From assembly GCF_022549495.1 (NCBI RefSeq), contig NZ_JAKZGD010000004.1:1-64000 (forward strand): a stretch of 64,000 bases of DNA. The letters run 5' to 3'. Of this stretch, positions 1 to 9,484 are shown piece after piece; the first letter of the stretch is position 1, and every line of letters starts with the position of its first letter. The notes under the pieces were generated by a model. That model was not told the DNA's origin. It ran no database searches and saw nothing but the letters and a program-made list of their open reading frames with translations. The stretch comes from Acinetobacter sp. ANC 4805. Lineage in GTDB: Bacteria; Pseudomonadota; Gammaproteobacteria; Pseudomonadales; Moraxellaceae. Position numbers and translations under genes: made by a program.

Positions 1-3000
1 GACCCAAGCGCAACCATCATCGTCAATGTGAACGGCATCGACTACACCGCCACCAACAACGGTGATGGGACTTGGACCTTAGCAGACAACACCTTGCCAC
101 TGTTGGCGATTGCAGCTTATCCAGTGATTGTAACTGCCACTGATACTGCTGGTAACATTGGTACAGATACGGGCACATTAACGATTGATGTGACAGCACC
201 AACTGTAACCTTTGATGATTTAACGACTAATGATGCTACGCCTCAATTAACAGGTACGACTGATGATCCAACAGCAACAATTGTTGTCACTGTAAATGGC
301 ATCGACTACACCGCGACCAACAATGGTGATGGAACTTGGACATTAGCTGACAATACATTGCCTTCTTTAGCGGATGGAGGTTATACGGTCACTGTAACCG
401 CAACTGATCCAGCAGGAAATGTTGGATTGGATACAGGTACTTTAGCGGTCGATGCAAATCCATTAGCAGCATTTGATAATTTTGATAATGCTGTGATCAG
501 CCCACAACCTTTATTGGTGGTTGATGATCAAGTATTAGGAAGTGCAAGCTATCTCATCCTTACTTCATTAGTTGGGTTAGATCTTCAACTTGGAGCAAAT
601 TCAGTTGGTTTCACGGTCGGTGCAAATCAAGAAGGAACAGCAACATTTACCTATAGTTCCTTAATTGATGCGAGTTTGTTATCTGATTACCTTCTTGTTG
701 TTCAAAAATATAATACGACAACTGGTCAATGGGAGTCATTGCATGGAGACAGTGATGCTTCTCTAATTAGTTTGAGCCTATTAGGTATAGGTGCGACACC
801 AGGTGCAATTTTAGAAGGTTTAGATGAAGGACAATATCGTGCTTTCATGACTTTTGATGGATTATTGGGTGCAAGTGTACTCGGTACTTTATCTGGCACA
901 ATGGATGTTTATGACTTGACCCAAGTGGGTGGATATGAACTTGGTGATGCACAAGGTAATGTAATTACCGATGTAAACTCTAGTGGTGATGTCGATATTG
1001 TAACACCAACGACTTATGTAACTAGTGTAGATGGCGTTTCAATTGGCGCTGCAGGAACAACTATCTCAGGTGATTATGGTTCAATTACTTTCTACCAAGA
1101 TGGTAATTATATCTATACACCACTTCCTAATGGCGCAGGTATTGGACAAACAGAACAGTTCAATTACACCTTACTTGATTCTGCAACAGGAGATCTGGCT
1201 CAAGCGACGCTTTACATTGATCTTGGTTCAATTAGAGCTGCTGATAACTTAATAGAAGCTAAATTAGATCCTCAACCATTATTAGTGGAAAATGATGCTG
1301 CTTTAGGTTCTTCTTCTTATCTCGCGCTCGTTTCATTGGCTGGGCTTGACTTCCAATTACTTGGAACAGAAGCCATTGAATTCTCTGTTTCAGATAATTT
1401 AGAAGGGGTCGCAACTTTCACCTTCAGTACTTTACTTGATGCCTCTGCATTAGGTGATTACACAGTTGTCGTTCAGAAATACAATGATATTACTGGTCAG
1501 TGGGAATCTATTACTGGTGGAACAGATGCTTCTTTCCTTGATCTTACCTTATTAGGTTCAACACCAGCAGCACAAATAGGTGGTTTAACTGAAGGTTCAT
1601 ATCGAGCATTTATGGCTTATGACGGACTTATCGGAGTTGGTCTTGGTGGTACTCTGACTGGTACGATGGATGTTTATAATCCACATATTATTGATAGTTA
1701 TGAAGCTGTAGCCGTACATGGCAATCTAATTTCAGATCCAAATACGAATGGTGATGTTGATATTGCCACTACAAATACAGTCATCAGTGAGGTAAATAGT
1801 GTCCCAATTGATCCAGCAGGAACGACGATTACTGGAACTTACGGTAGTTTAGTGATCTATCCAAATGGTGACTATACTTATACACCAACTGCAAATATGG
1901 CTGGTCTTGGTCAAGTTGATCAATTTACCTACACACTATTTGATCCAATAACTGGTGATACTTCGGATGCAACATTCTATGTACATCTTGATAGTAATAC
2001 GATTGATATGACTTGGAATGCAGCAGACCCATCTCAACCTGCAGTCATTAATGATCCATTACCTTTAGATGCATTCAGTAATGTTGATGTGGCTTCGATT
2101 GATTATCAGTATCCAGTAACAGTTGAAAATCTCAATAATGCAATTAGTTATAGTTGGTTATTGGGTGTTGGTGGGCTGGTGATTGGTAGCTCAAGTGGTT
2201 CAGCAAACTTTACGGTTGATCCAGGTAATCTGACTGACGCTGTAATTTCTGTGAACTTTGGTTCTATTGGAACACTACTTGATGGTCTTCACGTAGTTCT
2301 GACTCGAACTAACCCAGATGGTTCTAGCACTGTAGTTGCAGATAGCTCTAACAATGGTTTGCTTGATTTATTAGGTATCTTTGGCTCAACAGTTCAGTTC
2401 GAAGCTAAAAACTTAGCTGCTGGCACATACACCTTGTTCATGGAAAGTAATACTTTACTGACTGCACTAGGTAGCGTGACCGCAGACATTATCTTAAATC
2501 ATGGTGATATTACCCAAGCTCCAGTTATTACTGGTGCAGCGATAACCGGTAATGTGATGTCAGATGATAATTCTGCGTTATACGGTATGAACTATGATCA
2601 TGATTTTATTACATCAACCACAACAGTGACGCATGTCGCTTCTTCTGAGGTTGGCAATAGTAATAGCTTGAATGTGACTGTGGGTGTTCCAACGGTGATT
2701 GTCGGCAACTATGGTACATTGACCATTAATTCTGATGGTAGCTATAGCTATCAACCAAATGTGAATCCTGCAAACATTGGTAAGGTTGATAGTTTCACTT
2801 ATACCTTATCTGATCCTACCAATGGGTTAGCTGATAGCACTGCATCATTACATATTCAAATCGGTTCTAATGATGTGAGCTTCACATGGGACCCAATTGA
2901 TCCATCGTTAGATGCGGTTATTCCTGCTCCACAAGCAAATCCTGATACAGCAGCTTCATTAGTGGATGTGCAAAATGTGGTCGATAATAACTTCTTTAAT

Positions 3001-4083
3001 GCGAGTGGTAACACACTAGGTGTTATTGCAACAACGCAAACTTATACAAGTAGTGTGTTTACTTTAACCAATAGTATGGATCCATCTGGAATCTTAAGTG
3101 TCAATGCCTTAGGCCTAGGTAATGCCAATGTAACCTTAGCGCTACAAAGACAAACAGGTCCAGCAACATGGGTAAATGTAACCACTGATGTTCATACTGG
3201 TGCTGTTCTAGCATTAGGTGAAATTGCATCGATAGACCTGTCAAGTTTGACTTTGATCGCAGGCAACTATCGCGTACAAACAACAATTCAAACCCCATTA
3301 ATTGGCGGTGCAGTGATGTTGATTGCTACAAATGCTGATGTCGATATTACTTATGTTGATCAATTTACCAATACAAGTCCTACAGCTGATTGGATACATG
3401 GAAACATTTTAGAAGGAGATACACTTGGCGGTATTGCTGATGTTACAGTCGGTACACAGTTATATGTATTAAATCCTGTTTCTGGACTATACGAGTTAGC
3501 TGCTGGTCAAAGTATTGATACGGGCGAAGGCACATTGTACATGTATCGTGATGGTTCATATTACTATCAACGTGATATGGTGGTTTCATCTGCAACTGAT
3601 GTAATCGATTATAAACTAGTGTCTTTTGATGGAACTGAAGTTCAATCAACTTTGACAATCTCTTTAGGACAACACTTCAATCTCAGCACATCAAACGATA
3701 TTGTTACCAGTACATCTGGTAATGATGTATTGGAAAGTGCGACGGGTGGTGCAGATACATTAATCTTCAATGTCTTGAATAATGCTGACAATGCAGGCGG
3801 TAATGGTTATGACACTTGGAATGGTTTCCATGAGGGTAATACAGCAACAGATACAAATGCTGACATTATCGATATCTCTAATCTTCTTGTTGGTTATGCA
3901 GGGGGCGGAAGTGCAGCTTCATTAGCAGGTTTTGTGAGTGTTAGTTCAGATGGTACAACCACGACTATCAGTATTGATCGTGATGGTGCCGCTGGTGTTT
4001 ATAGCAACGTTACTTTACTTACTATAGATGTTGATACCACATTGAATGATTTGATTGCGAATAATCAACTTCATGTTCTTTAA
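1..4083 (+). CDS. Bap-type giant adhesin, C-terminal part (5' end outside window)
   Basis: The reading frame is open from base 1, so only the C-terminal ~1360 residues of a larger protein are present. It begins with two Ig-like repeats of exactly 88 residues (264 bp; DPSATI at base 1, DPTATI at base 265). Four two-part modules of about 250-290 residues follow (about 450-1230, 1237-2000, 2005-2890, 2926-3680). Each pairs a beta-rich half with a VCBS/cadherin-like half carrying a YG-S/T-L...DG-x-Y-x-Y-x-P pattern. The last ~130 residues are Gly/Asp/Asn-rich (TSGNDVLES, GGADTLIF, DIIDISNLL) and end in a hydrophobic tail, as in type I secretion C-terminal target domains. The family (Bap/BapA/LapF-like) acts at the cell surface in adhesion and biofilm formation; that role is inferred. 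No T1SS transporter genes are visible, so they would lie upstream or elsewhere. Confidence 0.9.
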   Translation, partial: DPSATIIVNVNGIDYTATNNGDGTWTLADNTLPLLAIAAYPVIVTATDTAGNIGTDTGTLTIDVTAPTVTFDDLTTNDATPQLTGTTDDPTATIVVTVNGIDYTATNNGDGTWTLADNTLPSLADGGYTVTVTATDPAGNVGLDTGTLAVDANPLAAFDNFDNAVISPQPLLVVDDQVLGSASYLILTSLVGLDLQLGANSVGFTVGANQEGTATFTYSSLIDASLLSDYLLVVQKYNTTTGQWESLHGDSDASLISLSLLGIGATPGAILEGLDEGQYRAFMTFDGLLGASVLGTLSGTMDVYDLTQVGGYELGDAQGNVITDVNSSGDVDIVTPTTYVTSVDGVSIGAAGTTISGDYGSITFYQDGNYIYTPLPNGAGIGQTEQFNYTLLDSATGDLAQATLYIDLGSIRAADNLIEAKLDPQPLLVENDAALGSSSYLALVSLAGLDFQLLGTEAIEFSVSDNLEGVATFTFSTLLDASALGDYTVVVQKYNDITGQWESITGGTDASFLDLTLLGSTPAAQIGGLTEGSYRAFMAYDGLIGVGLGGTLTGTMDVYNPHIIDSYEAVAVHGNLISDPNTNGDVDIATTNTVISEVNSVPIDPAGTTITGTYGSLVIYPNGDYTYTPTANMAGLGQVDQFTYTLFDPITGDTSDATFYVHLDSNTIDMTWNAADPSQPAVINDPLPLDAFSNVDVASIDYQYPVTVENLNNAISYSWLLGVGGLVIGSSSGSANFTVDPGNLTDAVISVNFGSIGTLLDGLHVVLTRTNPDGSSTVVADSSNNGLLDLLGIFGSTVQFEAKNLAAGTYTLFMESNTLLTALGSVTADIILNHGDITQAPVITGAAITGNVMSDDNSALYGMNYDHDFITSTTTVTHVASSEVGNSNSLNVTVGVPTVIVGNYGTLTINSDGSYSYQPNVNPANIGKVDSFTYTLSDPTNGLADSTASLHIQIGSNDVSFTWDPIDPSLDAVIPAPQANPDTAASLVDVQNVVDNNFFNASGNTLGVIATTQTYTSSVFTLTNSMDPSGILSVNALGLGNANVTLALQRQTGPATWVNVTTDVHTGAVLALGEIASIDLSSLTLIAGNYRVQTTIQTPLIGGAVMLIATNADVDITYVDQFTNTSPTADWIHGNILEGDTLGGIADVTVGTQLYVLNPVSGLYELAAGQSIDTGEGTLYMYRDGSYYYQRDMVVSSATDVIDYKLVSFDGTEVQSTLTISLGQHFNLSTSNDIVTSTSGNDVLESATGGADTLIFNVLNNADNAGGNGYDTWNGFHEGNTATDTNADIIDISNLLVGYAGGGSAASLAGFVSVSSDGTTTTISIDRDGAAGVYSNVTLLTIDVDTTLNDLIANNQLHVL

Positions 4084-4096
4084 AATCAAATAAGTC

Positions 4097-4124
4097 AAAG
4101 AGAGAACCTTTGGGTTCTCTCTTT
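4097..4124 (+). terminator. Rho-independent terminator after the adhesin
   Basis: A perfect 12-bp stem (4097-4108 with 4113-4124) with a TTTG loop, starting 13 bp after the adhesin stop codon. T-rich sequence follows on the + strand, and the A-rich left edge makes it possibly bidirectional. Confidence 0.85.
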
Positions 4125-4149
4125 CATTTTAAGAACATCACAAAAATAT

Positions 4150-5859
4150 GTGGTATCTTGTTTAAAATACTTAAAAATTCTAACAATACATACTATGACG
4201 ATTGTGACAGCTTTAGCGCTTGAAAAGCTCAAATACGAATTGACTGGATACATCAAACAAGTTCAACAATATAGCAACTTAGATAAAACAGTACTTTTCT
4301 ATTCATATGGAGAAAAGACCGAACGCTGTCAGGTCTGGAACTCATCGTTTTCAACATTTACGATTCTTGAAAAAGAGCTTTTTGAATTTCTCGATCAGCA
4401 GTTCACAATTAATAATAAATTAGCCGAATTATTAAAGTTTGATATGGCATGTAATATTCAACAAGAAAAATGGTATGAGATTGAGCAAACAATAAAAAAC
4501 CAATTTCACAATAATCATTATCGTAAGAGCGTTAGTTTTGATGAGGATTTTCAACTTTGTTTTTTAGAACAAGAGCTATATGGTAAAGCGATTATTCGAG
4601 GGCTAAGTTACGATACACCTAACTTTTTTGATGAAAATAATCTAAATGTTGCCATTTTAAAAAAATATCCAAATAGCGATATAGTGCTAAAAATTGATGA
4701 AATTCAGCATATATGGACATTTGATACCCATGCTGTGTTTTATGAAAATGGGCAACTTATACCATTACAAAACTGTTTTACTGAAAATGGGATTCGTTAT
4801 TCGACCGAACCTAAAAAACAACATTTTACTAAAATGATTAAAGGAAATACTGAGTTTTTATGCCAACAGATCCAAACGAATGGACGATTTATTTACGGTT
4901 TTTTTCCAGCCTATGATCGAGAAATTCGTAGTTACAATACCGTTCGACATTGTACGACGACTTATGCGTTGATTGAGACTTTGGCATTAGATTTACAACC
5001 AAATGTGGTGAGTAAAATTCAGTCTGCAATTGATTATGCATTGACAAATTTTTATGTCGAAAAAGAGGATGATCTCGCTTACATGTTAGATGGCGCTGAT
5101 TTGAATCAACTTGATGAAATTAAATTAGGTGCAAATGCAGCCGCAATTTTAATGCTGACCAAGTATCAAAGTATGGTCGGGGATCAGTCTTATTTAAAAT
5201 ATGCAAAGGCTTTGGCGAATGGCATATTATCTATGATCGATAAACAAGGGGAAACAACTCATGTGCTGAGTTTTCCAAGTTATGAAATCAAAGAAAAATT
5301 TCGCATCATTTATTATGATGGTGAAGCTGCGCTCGCACTTTTACGATTGTATCAGCTTGATAATGACCAACGATTATTAGAAACGGTTCAGTTGATGTTT
5401 GAACAATTTATTGAAAAAAAATATGAGCGTTATCATGATCATTGGTTAAGTTACTGTACCAATGAGCTTACTAAGATTTGTCCAGAAGAAAAATATTTTC
5501 AATTTGGTATCAATAATTATTTAAGGCACATGATTTTTATCCGTAATCGTAAAACAGCATATGCAACTTTATTAGAAATGATGATGGCCGCTTATCAAAT
5601 GCTATGTCGATTGCGGAATTTAGAGTTACCAGAATTATTTGCACAAGCACAATTTGATGATTTAAAGAAATTGATTGAGTTCCGAACCGAGTTTCAGCGA
5701 ACTGGTTTTTTCTATCCTGAAGTGGCGATGTACATGGCACGCCCAGATAAAATCTTAAATGCCTTTTATGTTCGGCATGATCGTTTTCGGATTCGCATTG
5801 ATGATCAAGAGCATAATCTTTCAGGTTATGTTGCTTACGTTCAGCATTATCAAGATTGA
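4150..5859 (+). CDS. Unrecognised helical-toroid-like protein, paired with CapA-type gene
   Basis: 569 residues from GTG 4150, or 554 from ATG 4195. Neither start has a clear Shine-Dalgarno sequence, so the start is uncertain. There is no signal peptide or membrane segment, so it is probably cytoplasmic. The first ~210 residues match nothing I recognise. From about residue 245 it is helix-rich with motifs typical of (alpha/alpha) toroid enzymes: a YNTVRHCTTTYAL stretch, then LGANAAAILMLTKY and IIYYDGEAALALLRLY, each resembling the repeated inner-helix turns of glycosidase- or LanC-like barrels. It lies 17 bp upstream of the CapA-domain gene, so the two are very likely cotranscribed and work on the same polymer or envelope substrate. 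I cannot name a reaction. The start of a two-gene operon is inferred from spacing and strand. Confidence 0.7.
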   Translation: MVSCLKYLKILTIHTMTIVTALALEKLKYELTGYIKQVQQYSNLDKTVLFYSYGEKTERCQVWNSSFSTFTILEKELFEFLDQQFTINNKLAELLKFDMACNIQQEKWYEIEQTIKNQFHNNHYRKSVSFDEDFQLCFLEQELYGKAIIRGLSYDTPNFFDENNLNVAILKKYPNSDIVLKIDEIQHIWTFDTHAVFYENGQLIPLQNCFTENGIRYSTEPKKQHFTKMIKGNTEFLCQQIQTNGRFIYGFFPAYDREIRSYNTVRHCTTTYALIETLALDLQPNVVSKIQSAIDYALTNFYVEKEDDLAYMLDGADLNQLDEIKLGANAAAILMLTKYQSMVGDQSYLKYAKALANGILSMIDKQGETTHVLSFPSYEIKEKFRIIYYDGEAALALLRLYQLDNDQRLLETVQLMFEQFIEKKYERYHDHWLSYCTNELTKICPEEKYFQFGINNYLRHMIFIRNRKTAYATLLEMMMAAYQMLCRLRNLELPELFAQAQFDDLKKLIEFRTEFQRTGFFYPEVAMYMARPDKILNAFYVRHDRFRIRIDDQEHNLSGYVAYVQHYQD

Positions 5860-5876
5860 ATAATTGAGGCTAAATC

Positions 5877-7601
5877 ATGGGTGTACCTCAAGAAATAAAA
5901 ATAATCAGTCAAATAGGACAAGAAAATTTTAAGCATGCTATTTGGCACACTCAAATTGAAGGGAATTGTATACACTGGATATTATTACTTTTAATATTAG
6001 AAAAAATCCAAAAAAATGAACTTAAATTTGACGATGAAATTTTGATAGAGCAACAACTTCAATTCTATTCGTTTGATTCTAGCCAATTGGAACAGTCATA
6101 CAAATTAGGATTTATATTACAATATTTAGTTTTTACCCAGAGCTACGAACTCAGTTTGATCATTGCTAAATACATCTTTGGTGATGCGGGGCAAGCACAA
6201 AAAACAATTATTTCAAAAGCCAACGCGTTCGGGATACAAATATCTTTTACAACAGACACTACAAATACGATTCAAAATTTATATGGCTTAGCCCAAACTA
6301 TTTTTAGTTTATCGATTGATCTGATTCGGCAAGTATTTAATAAACAATTAAGTGCGGGTAGTCAAAAAATTAGACCAATCAGCTCCTTATTTACTTGTCG
6401 TCAGCTAGATGCTGTTTTATGTTTAACAAACCAAAATAAAAATTCTTATTTTTCTTATTGTGATAAAAATCAAACTATTGGCATCTTTCAATTACTGGAT
6501 GATGTCCATCGTATTGATCATTTGGCACCTTATTATCATTATTTTAATTCAGGTATACTACCTGCAAAGCAAATCTCTTTGAAAAGTCATTGTATCAATA
6601 TTATTGGCGATACTTATTTTGGGGAACACTATACAAAACGAAGAAAAGCAAAGGGTATTGATGATGCTTTACAACGTTATGGTTATCAACATTCTTTTGA
6701 AAGGATAAAACAATTTTTTGCTGAAGATGACCTCAATATTGCCAATTTTGAAGCGGTTTTTAACTTAGATGAGTATTCACCTTTACGCGGGAAAAAAGAC
6801 TTTATCTTGGGTGCAGACTCACAGCAAACATTGACTGAATTTAAGCGTGTTCATATCAATGCGCTGTGTCTTGGCAATAATCATTTAAAAGATTATGGCG
6901 CAGCAAGCCTGACTCATAGCTTGGCAGTATTAGATCAAAGTGAAATAAATTGGATTGGGGCGGGGAATAATCAGCAGCAAGCTCATCAATATTTTCAGAT
7001 ACAAACTCAACAGCAAAATGTTGCTATTTTTAATGGCTATTGGCATCGAAGCACTGTTTATCAAGATTATGATTTTTATGCGCTTGGTGATCATGCAGGT
7101 GTAGCTTGTTTAAATGCGATTTTATTTGAGCAGATCATCCAATATAGGCAGCTCCATCCAACGCATAAAATTATTGTCATTTGTCATTGGGGGCAAGATT
7201 TCCAAACAACACAAGTTGAACAAGAAAAATTGGCAGATATTTTGACTAAAATAGGCGTTGATTTAGTGATTGGACATGGTGCTCATACGATTCAACCGAT
7301 TCAAAAAATTAATCATAAACCTGTTATTTTTGGGATTGGAAATGGGGTATTTAATAGTAATGGGGAGTTTGAAAAATATCAGGCTTTAGCCTATGGCCTC
7401 ATTGTCAAAATTAATCTAATCGAAAATGTAATAAAGCTTTATCCTATATTTACCAATAACCTAGAAGCTTTTTGGCAACCTTATGCTGTGACTGATACTC
7501 AGTTTAAACAGGCAAAATTAAATTTAACCTCACGGCTGGCTCAAAAGGATTTCTTCGAAGGACAAGACTGTCTAGGGTACTATATTGAGATGAGCTTCTA
7601 A
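5877..7601 (+). CDS. Degenerate D,D-carboxypeptidase-like domain fused to CapA/PgsA metallophosphatase domain
   Basis: 574 residues from ATG 5877, with GAGG 7 bp upstream. The C-terminal half (about residues 238-530) carries the CapA/PgsA (PGA_cap) motifs in order: GDTYFGE, NFEAVF, LGNNHLKDYG, HWGQDF, GHGAHTIQ and FGIGNGVFN. These match the metal-binding calcineurin-like signature of proteins needed for poly-gamma-glutamate or capsule production. The N-terminal ~220 residues resemble the S11 (DacA-type) peptidase fold: a helix followed by KNELKFDDEI, then an LGFILQYLVFTQS...LAKYIFGD stretch and a KANAFGIQ helix. The catalytic SxxK, SxN and KTG motifs are not visible at the expected places, suggesting a non-enzymatic binding domain; this is inference by eye. 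No signal peptide is evident, which is odd for this family. The stop codon overlaps the convergent neighbour by 4 bp. No polyglutamate ligase gene is visible nearby. Confidence 0.75.
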   Translation: MGVPQEIKIISQIGQENFKHAIWHTQIEGNCIHWILLLLILEKIQKNELKFDDEILIEQQLQFYSFDSSQLEQSYKLGFILQYLVFTQSYELSLIIAKYIFGDAGQAQKTIISKANAFGIQISFTTDTTNTIQNLYGLAQTIFSLSIDLIRQVFNKQLSAGSQKIRPISSLFTCRQLDAVLCLTNQNKNSYFSYCDKNQTIGIFQLLDDVHRIDHLAPYYHYFNSGILPAKQISLKSHCINIIGDTYFGEHYTKRRKAKGIDDALQRYGYQHSFERIKQFFAEDDLNIANFEAVFNLDEYSPLRGKKDFILGADSQQTLTEFKRVHINALCLGNNHLKDYGAASLTHSLAVLDQSEINWIGAGNNQQQAHQYFQIQTQQQNVAIFNGYWHRSTVYQDYDFYALGDHAGVACLNAILFEQIIQYRQLHPTHKIIVICHWGQDFQTTQVEQEKLADILTKIGVDLVIGHGAHTIQPIQKINHKPVIFGIGNGVFNSNGEFEKYQALAYGLIVKINLIENVIKLYPIFTNNLEAFWQPYAVTDTQFKQAKLNLTSRLAQKDFFEGQDCLGYYIEMSF

Positions 7602-8329
7602 GGATATTTATAATAATTATCTAAAATGATGCTGAGTTGTTCTGCGGTGAAACCTAAATTACGCAAACCACCACTTCCGAGTTTACAATCATAACTGGTC
7701 ATAATATTGGTAGGAGTTGTTTTCGTTGCATCAGGGGCACAGACATGTCCCAAACCAAAAGCATGCCCCATCTCATGAATAGATGCTGCTTGAGTTTGAT
7801 AATTTAAACGTTCCCAATCAATCAACATGAATGGACGACCTTGATTTCTAAATCCCCAACTGGTGATATCACTATATTTAAGTTTTTCAGTATAGGAATC
7901 ATAAATAATAAATAGGATTTCTTTACTTTTTCTGTGAGGGAAACAAGTGTCTATAGCATTGGGGAGATTCTCAGTGACTAGTGGTGAAGCTTGATTTAAT
8001 TGATTTGTGAGATCGCATTTTTTCTTTGTAAAGTCTTGGTATGAGAGGTAATGATTAATTTTAAATTTAAATATTTTTTGATTTTTTTCATTTACAAAGT
8101 AATGATTTAAAATTTCTAGTTCTTTGTACATTTGCAGTTGAGTGTCTAATAATTTAGCTTGTGGTCTATTGATGGTAAAAATAAAACTAACGTATACGAT
8201 TGGTAGATGATCCTTTGAGTCTATTGGGTATCGATAAGGTGTAATTTGAACATGAGATGATTGTTTAGTTGAGCAAGAGAGATTGATGCTTAGACAAAAT
8301 ATGATGAAGCAAATCATTTTTAGCTGCAT
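7598..8329 (-). CDS. Metzincin-type zinc metalloprotease lipoprotein
   Basis: 243 residues. The N-terminus is a lipoprotein signal with a lipobox ending at Cys19 (INLSC), so the protein is probably membrane-anchored facing the periplasm or outside. A full metzincin zinc site is present: HEMGHAFGLGH, with H185, E186, H189, G192 and H195, followed by a candidate Met-turn at M210 (NIMTSYDC). Several cysteines (105, 129, 197 and the YDC cysteine) could form disulfides. The fold class is matrixin/astacin-like; the substrate is unknown. It is convergent with the CapA-fusion gene and its stop overlaps that gene's stop by 4 bp, so neither has a private terminator. AT-rich like its neighbours, consistent with an accessory gene. 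Confidence 0.8.
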   Translation of the reverse strand: MQLKMICFIIFCLSINLSCSTKQSSHVQITPYRYPIDSKDHLPIVYVSFIFTINRPQAKLLDTQLQMYKELEILNHYFVNEKNQKIFKFKINHYLSYQDFTKKKCDLTNQLNQASPLVTENLPNAIDTCFPHRKSKEILFIIYDSYTEKLKYSDITSWGFRNQGRPFMLIDWERLNYQTQAASIHEMGHAFGLGHVCAPDATKTTPTNIMTSYDCKLGSGGLRNLGFTAEQLSIILDNYYKYP

Positions 8330-8421
8330 TTTTATTCTCTAAATACATGAGTTATTTTATTTCTTGTTTAAGCTTTTAAGTGTCGCTTTAATCATAGTAT
8401 CAGATTTTTATAGGTTATTTT

Positions 8422-8739
8422 ATGCAAGATACCAATGAACTACATCGACAGATATTAGAGGTTATCGCTTTGATTCCGTATGGAAAAGTAGCAACCTATG
8501 GTCAAATTGCAAAATTAGCAGGTTTGCCTAAGCACGCTCGGCTAGTGGGTTATGTTTTGAAGCATTTAGACAAGAGTAGTGAAATTCCTTGGTATCGAGT
8601 GATTAACTCACAAGGAAAGATCAGTGTGACTCGCATCAATCAGCAAGGTGAGAATGTGCAACAGAGCTTGTTGGAGCAAGAAGGTACTTACTTACTTAAT
8701 GGTAAAGTCAGTTTAAAAAAATTTGGTTGGATGCCTTAA
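8422..8739 (+). CDS. atl: Alkyltransferase-like protein (ATL)
   Basis: 105 residues, the size of a free MGMT DNA-binding domain. It has the winged-helix core IPYGKVATYGQIAKLAG, the conserved R40-x-V-G, and the active-site loop PWYRV where alkylguanine transferases have PCHRV. Trp57 thus replaces the acceptor cysteine, which defines ATL proteins. These bind O6-alkylguanine without repairing it and hand the lesion to nucleotide excision repair. An AGG-type ribosome site lies in the upstream AT-rich leader. It stands alone between terminators; the family assignment is firm, the repair role is from the family. Confidence 0.9.
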   Translation: MQDTNELHRQILEVIALIPYGKVATYGQIAKLAGLPKHARLVGYVLKHLDKSSEIPWYRVINSQGKISVTRINQQGENVQQSLLEQEGTYLLNGKVSLKKFGWMP

Positions 8740-8771
8740 TCTTTAAATGAAAAACTCAATAATCAAAAAAT

Positions 8772-8804
8772 AACCTGCATGAAACTTAAGGTTTTATGCA
8801 GGTT
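8772..8804. terminator. Bidirectional terminator between atl and the usp gene
   Basis: A stem of 14 bp including one G-T wobble (8772-8785 with 8791-8804), with loop TTAAG, between convergent genes. A-rich sequence on the left and a less regular T-rich right edge suggest it serves mainly the minus-strand gene. Confidence 0.75.
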
Positions 8805-8835
8805 GCGACGCTATTTAAAACTAAAATCAGAATAT

Positions 8836-9273
8836 TTAACGTACCACTAAAACAGGAATATGACTTTCGCCCAAAACTTTTTGAGCTACACTACCCAAGA
8901 TAAATTTTTTGAAACCAGTTCGCCCGTGTGAACCCATAATAATTAGGTCAACACCTAAGTTTTGTGCAGCACTAATAATTTCCCCATTTACAGAAAAACC
9001 TTCTAGCACTTGCGTAGCCACCGTGAGTCCTAAAGCTTCAAATTTCTTTTCAGCTTTGGTTAAATTTTCTTGAACATAACTACGAACACGTTCGATCAAT
9101 TCATTACTTTGACCCATGCGTAAGTATGCATCTGCCAAATATGGGTCTAAGGTCATCACTTGAACCAAAGTAATTTCACTATTTAGCGCTTTTGCAAGTT
9201 GAGCTGCTTGTTGAATGACGTTGTCAGAGATTTCAGAGTCATCGATTGCGACTAAGATTTTTTGATAACCCAT
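8836..9273 (-). CDS. Universal stress protein, UspA family, ATP-binding type
   Basis: 145 residues, the normal single-domain length. It starts with the beta-strand KILVAIDDS typical of the family. Near the end it carries the complete nucleotide-binding signature G-x2-G-x9-G-S (G114, G117, G127, S128), so it is of the ATP-binding MJ0577-like type rather than the non-binding UspA type. The role is cytoplasmic stress adaptation, known only at family level. It is monocistronic, with 211 bp of AT-rich sequence upstream in which I see no clear operator. Confidence 0.92.
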   Translation of the reverse strand: MGYQKILVAIDDSEISDNVIQQAAQLAKALNSEITLVQVMTLDPYLADAYLRMGQSNELIERVRSYVQENLTKAEKKFEALGLTVATQVLEGFSVNGEIISAAQNLGVDLIIMGSHGRTGFKKFILGSVAQKVLGESHIPVLVVR

Positions 9274-9484
9274 GTTTATTACTCCTTATTATTGCACTTT
9301 GATTCGGTTCTAAATTTTTGTTTAAAATAAGATCTATGTTTTCATATTAAACTTATTAGTAGCATAATAAAACCTAGTAATTTCATAAGAATAATGAGGT
9401 GTTAAAGATGTTTTTATGTATTCAATTTATTGAAAAACATGTTGTTTTTTTAAATTTTCAAGGTAAATATTAGATTTGGAAAGA

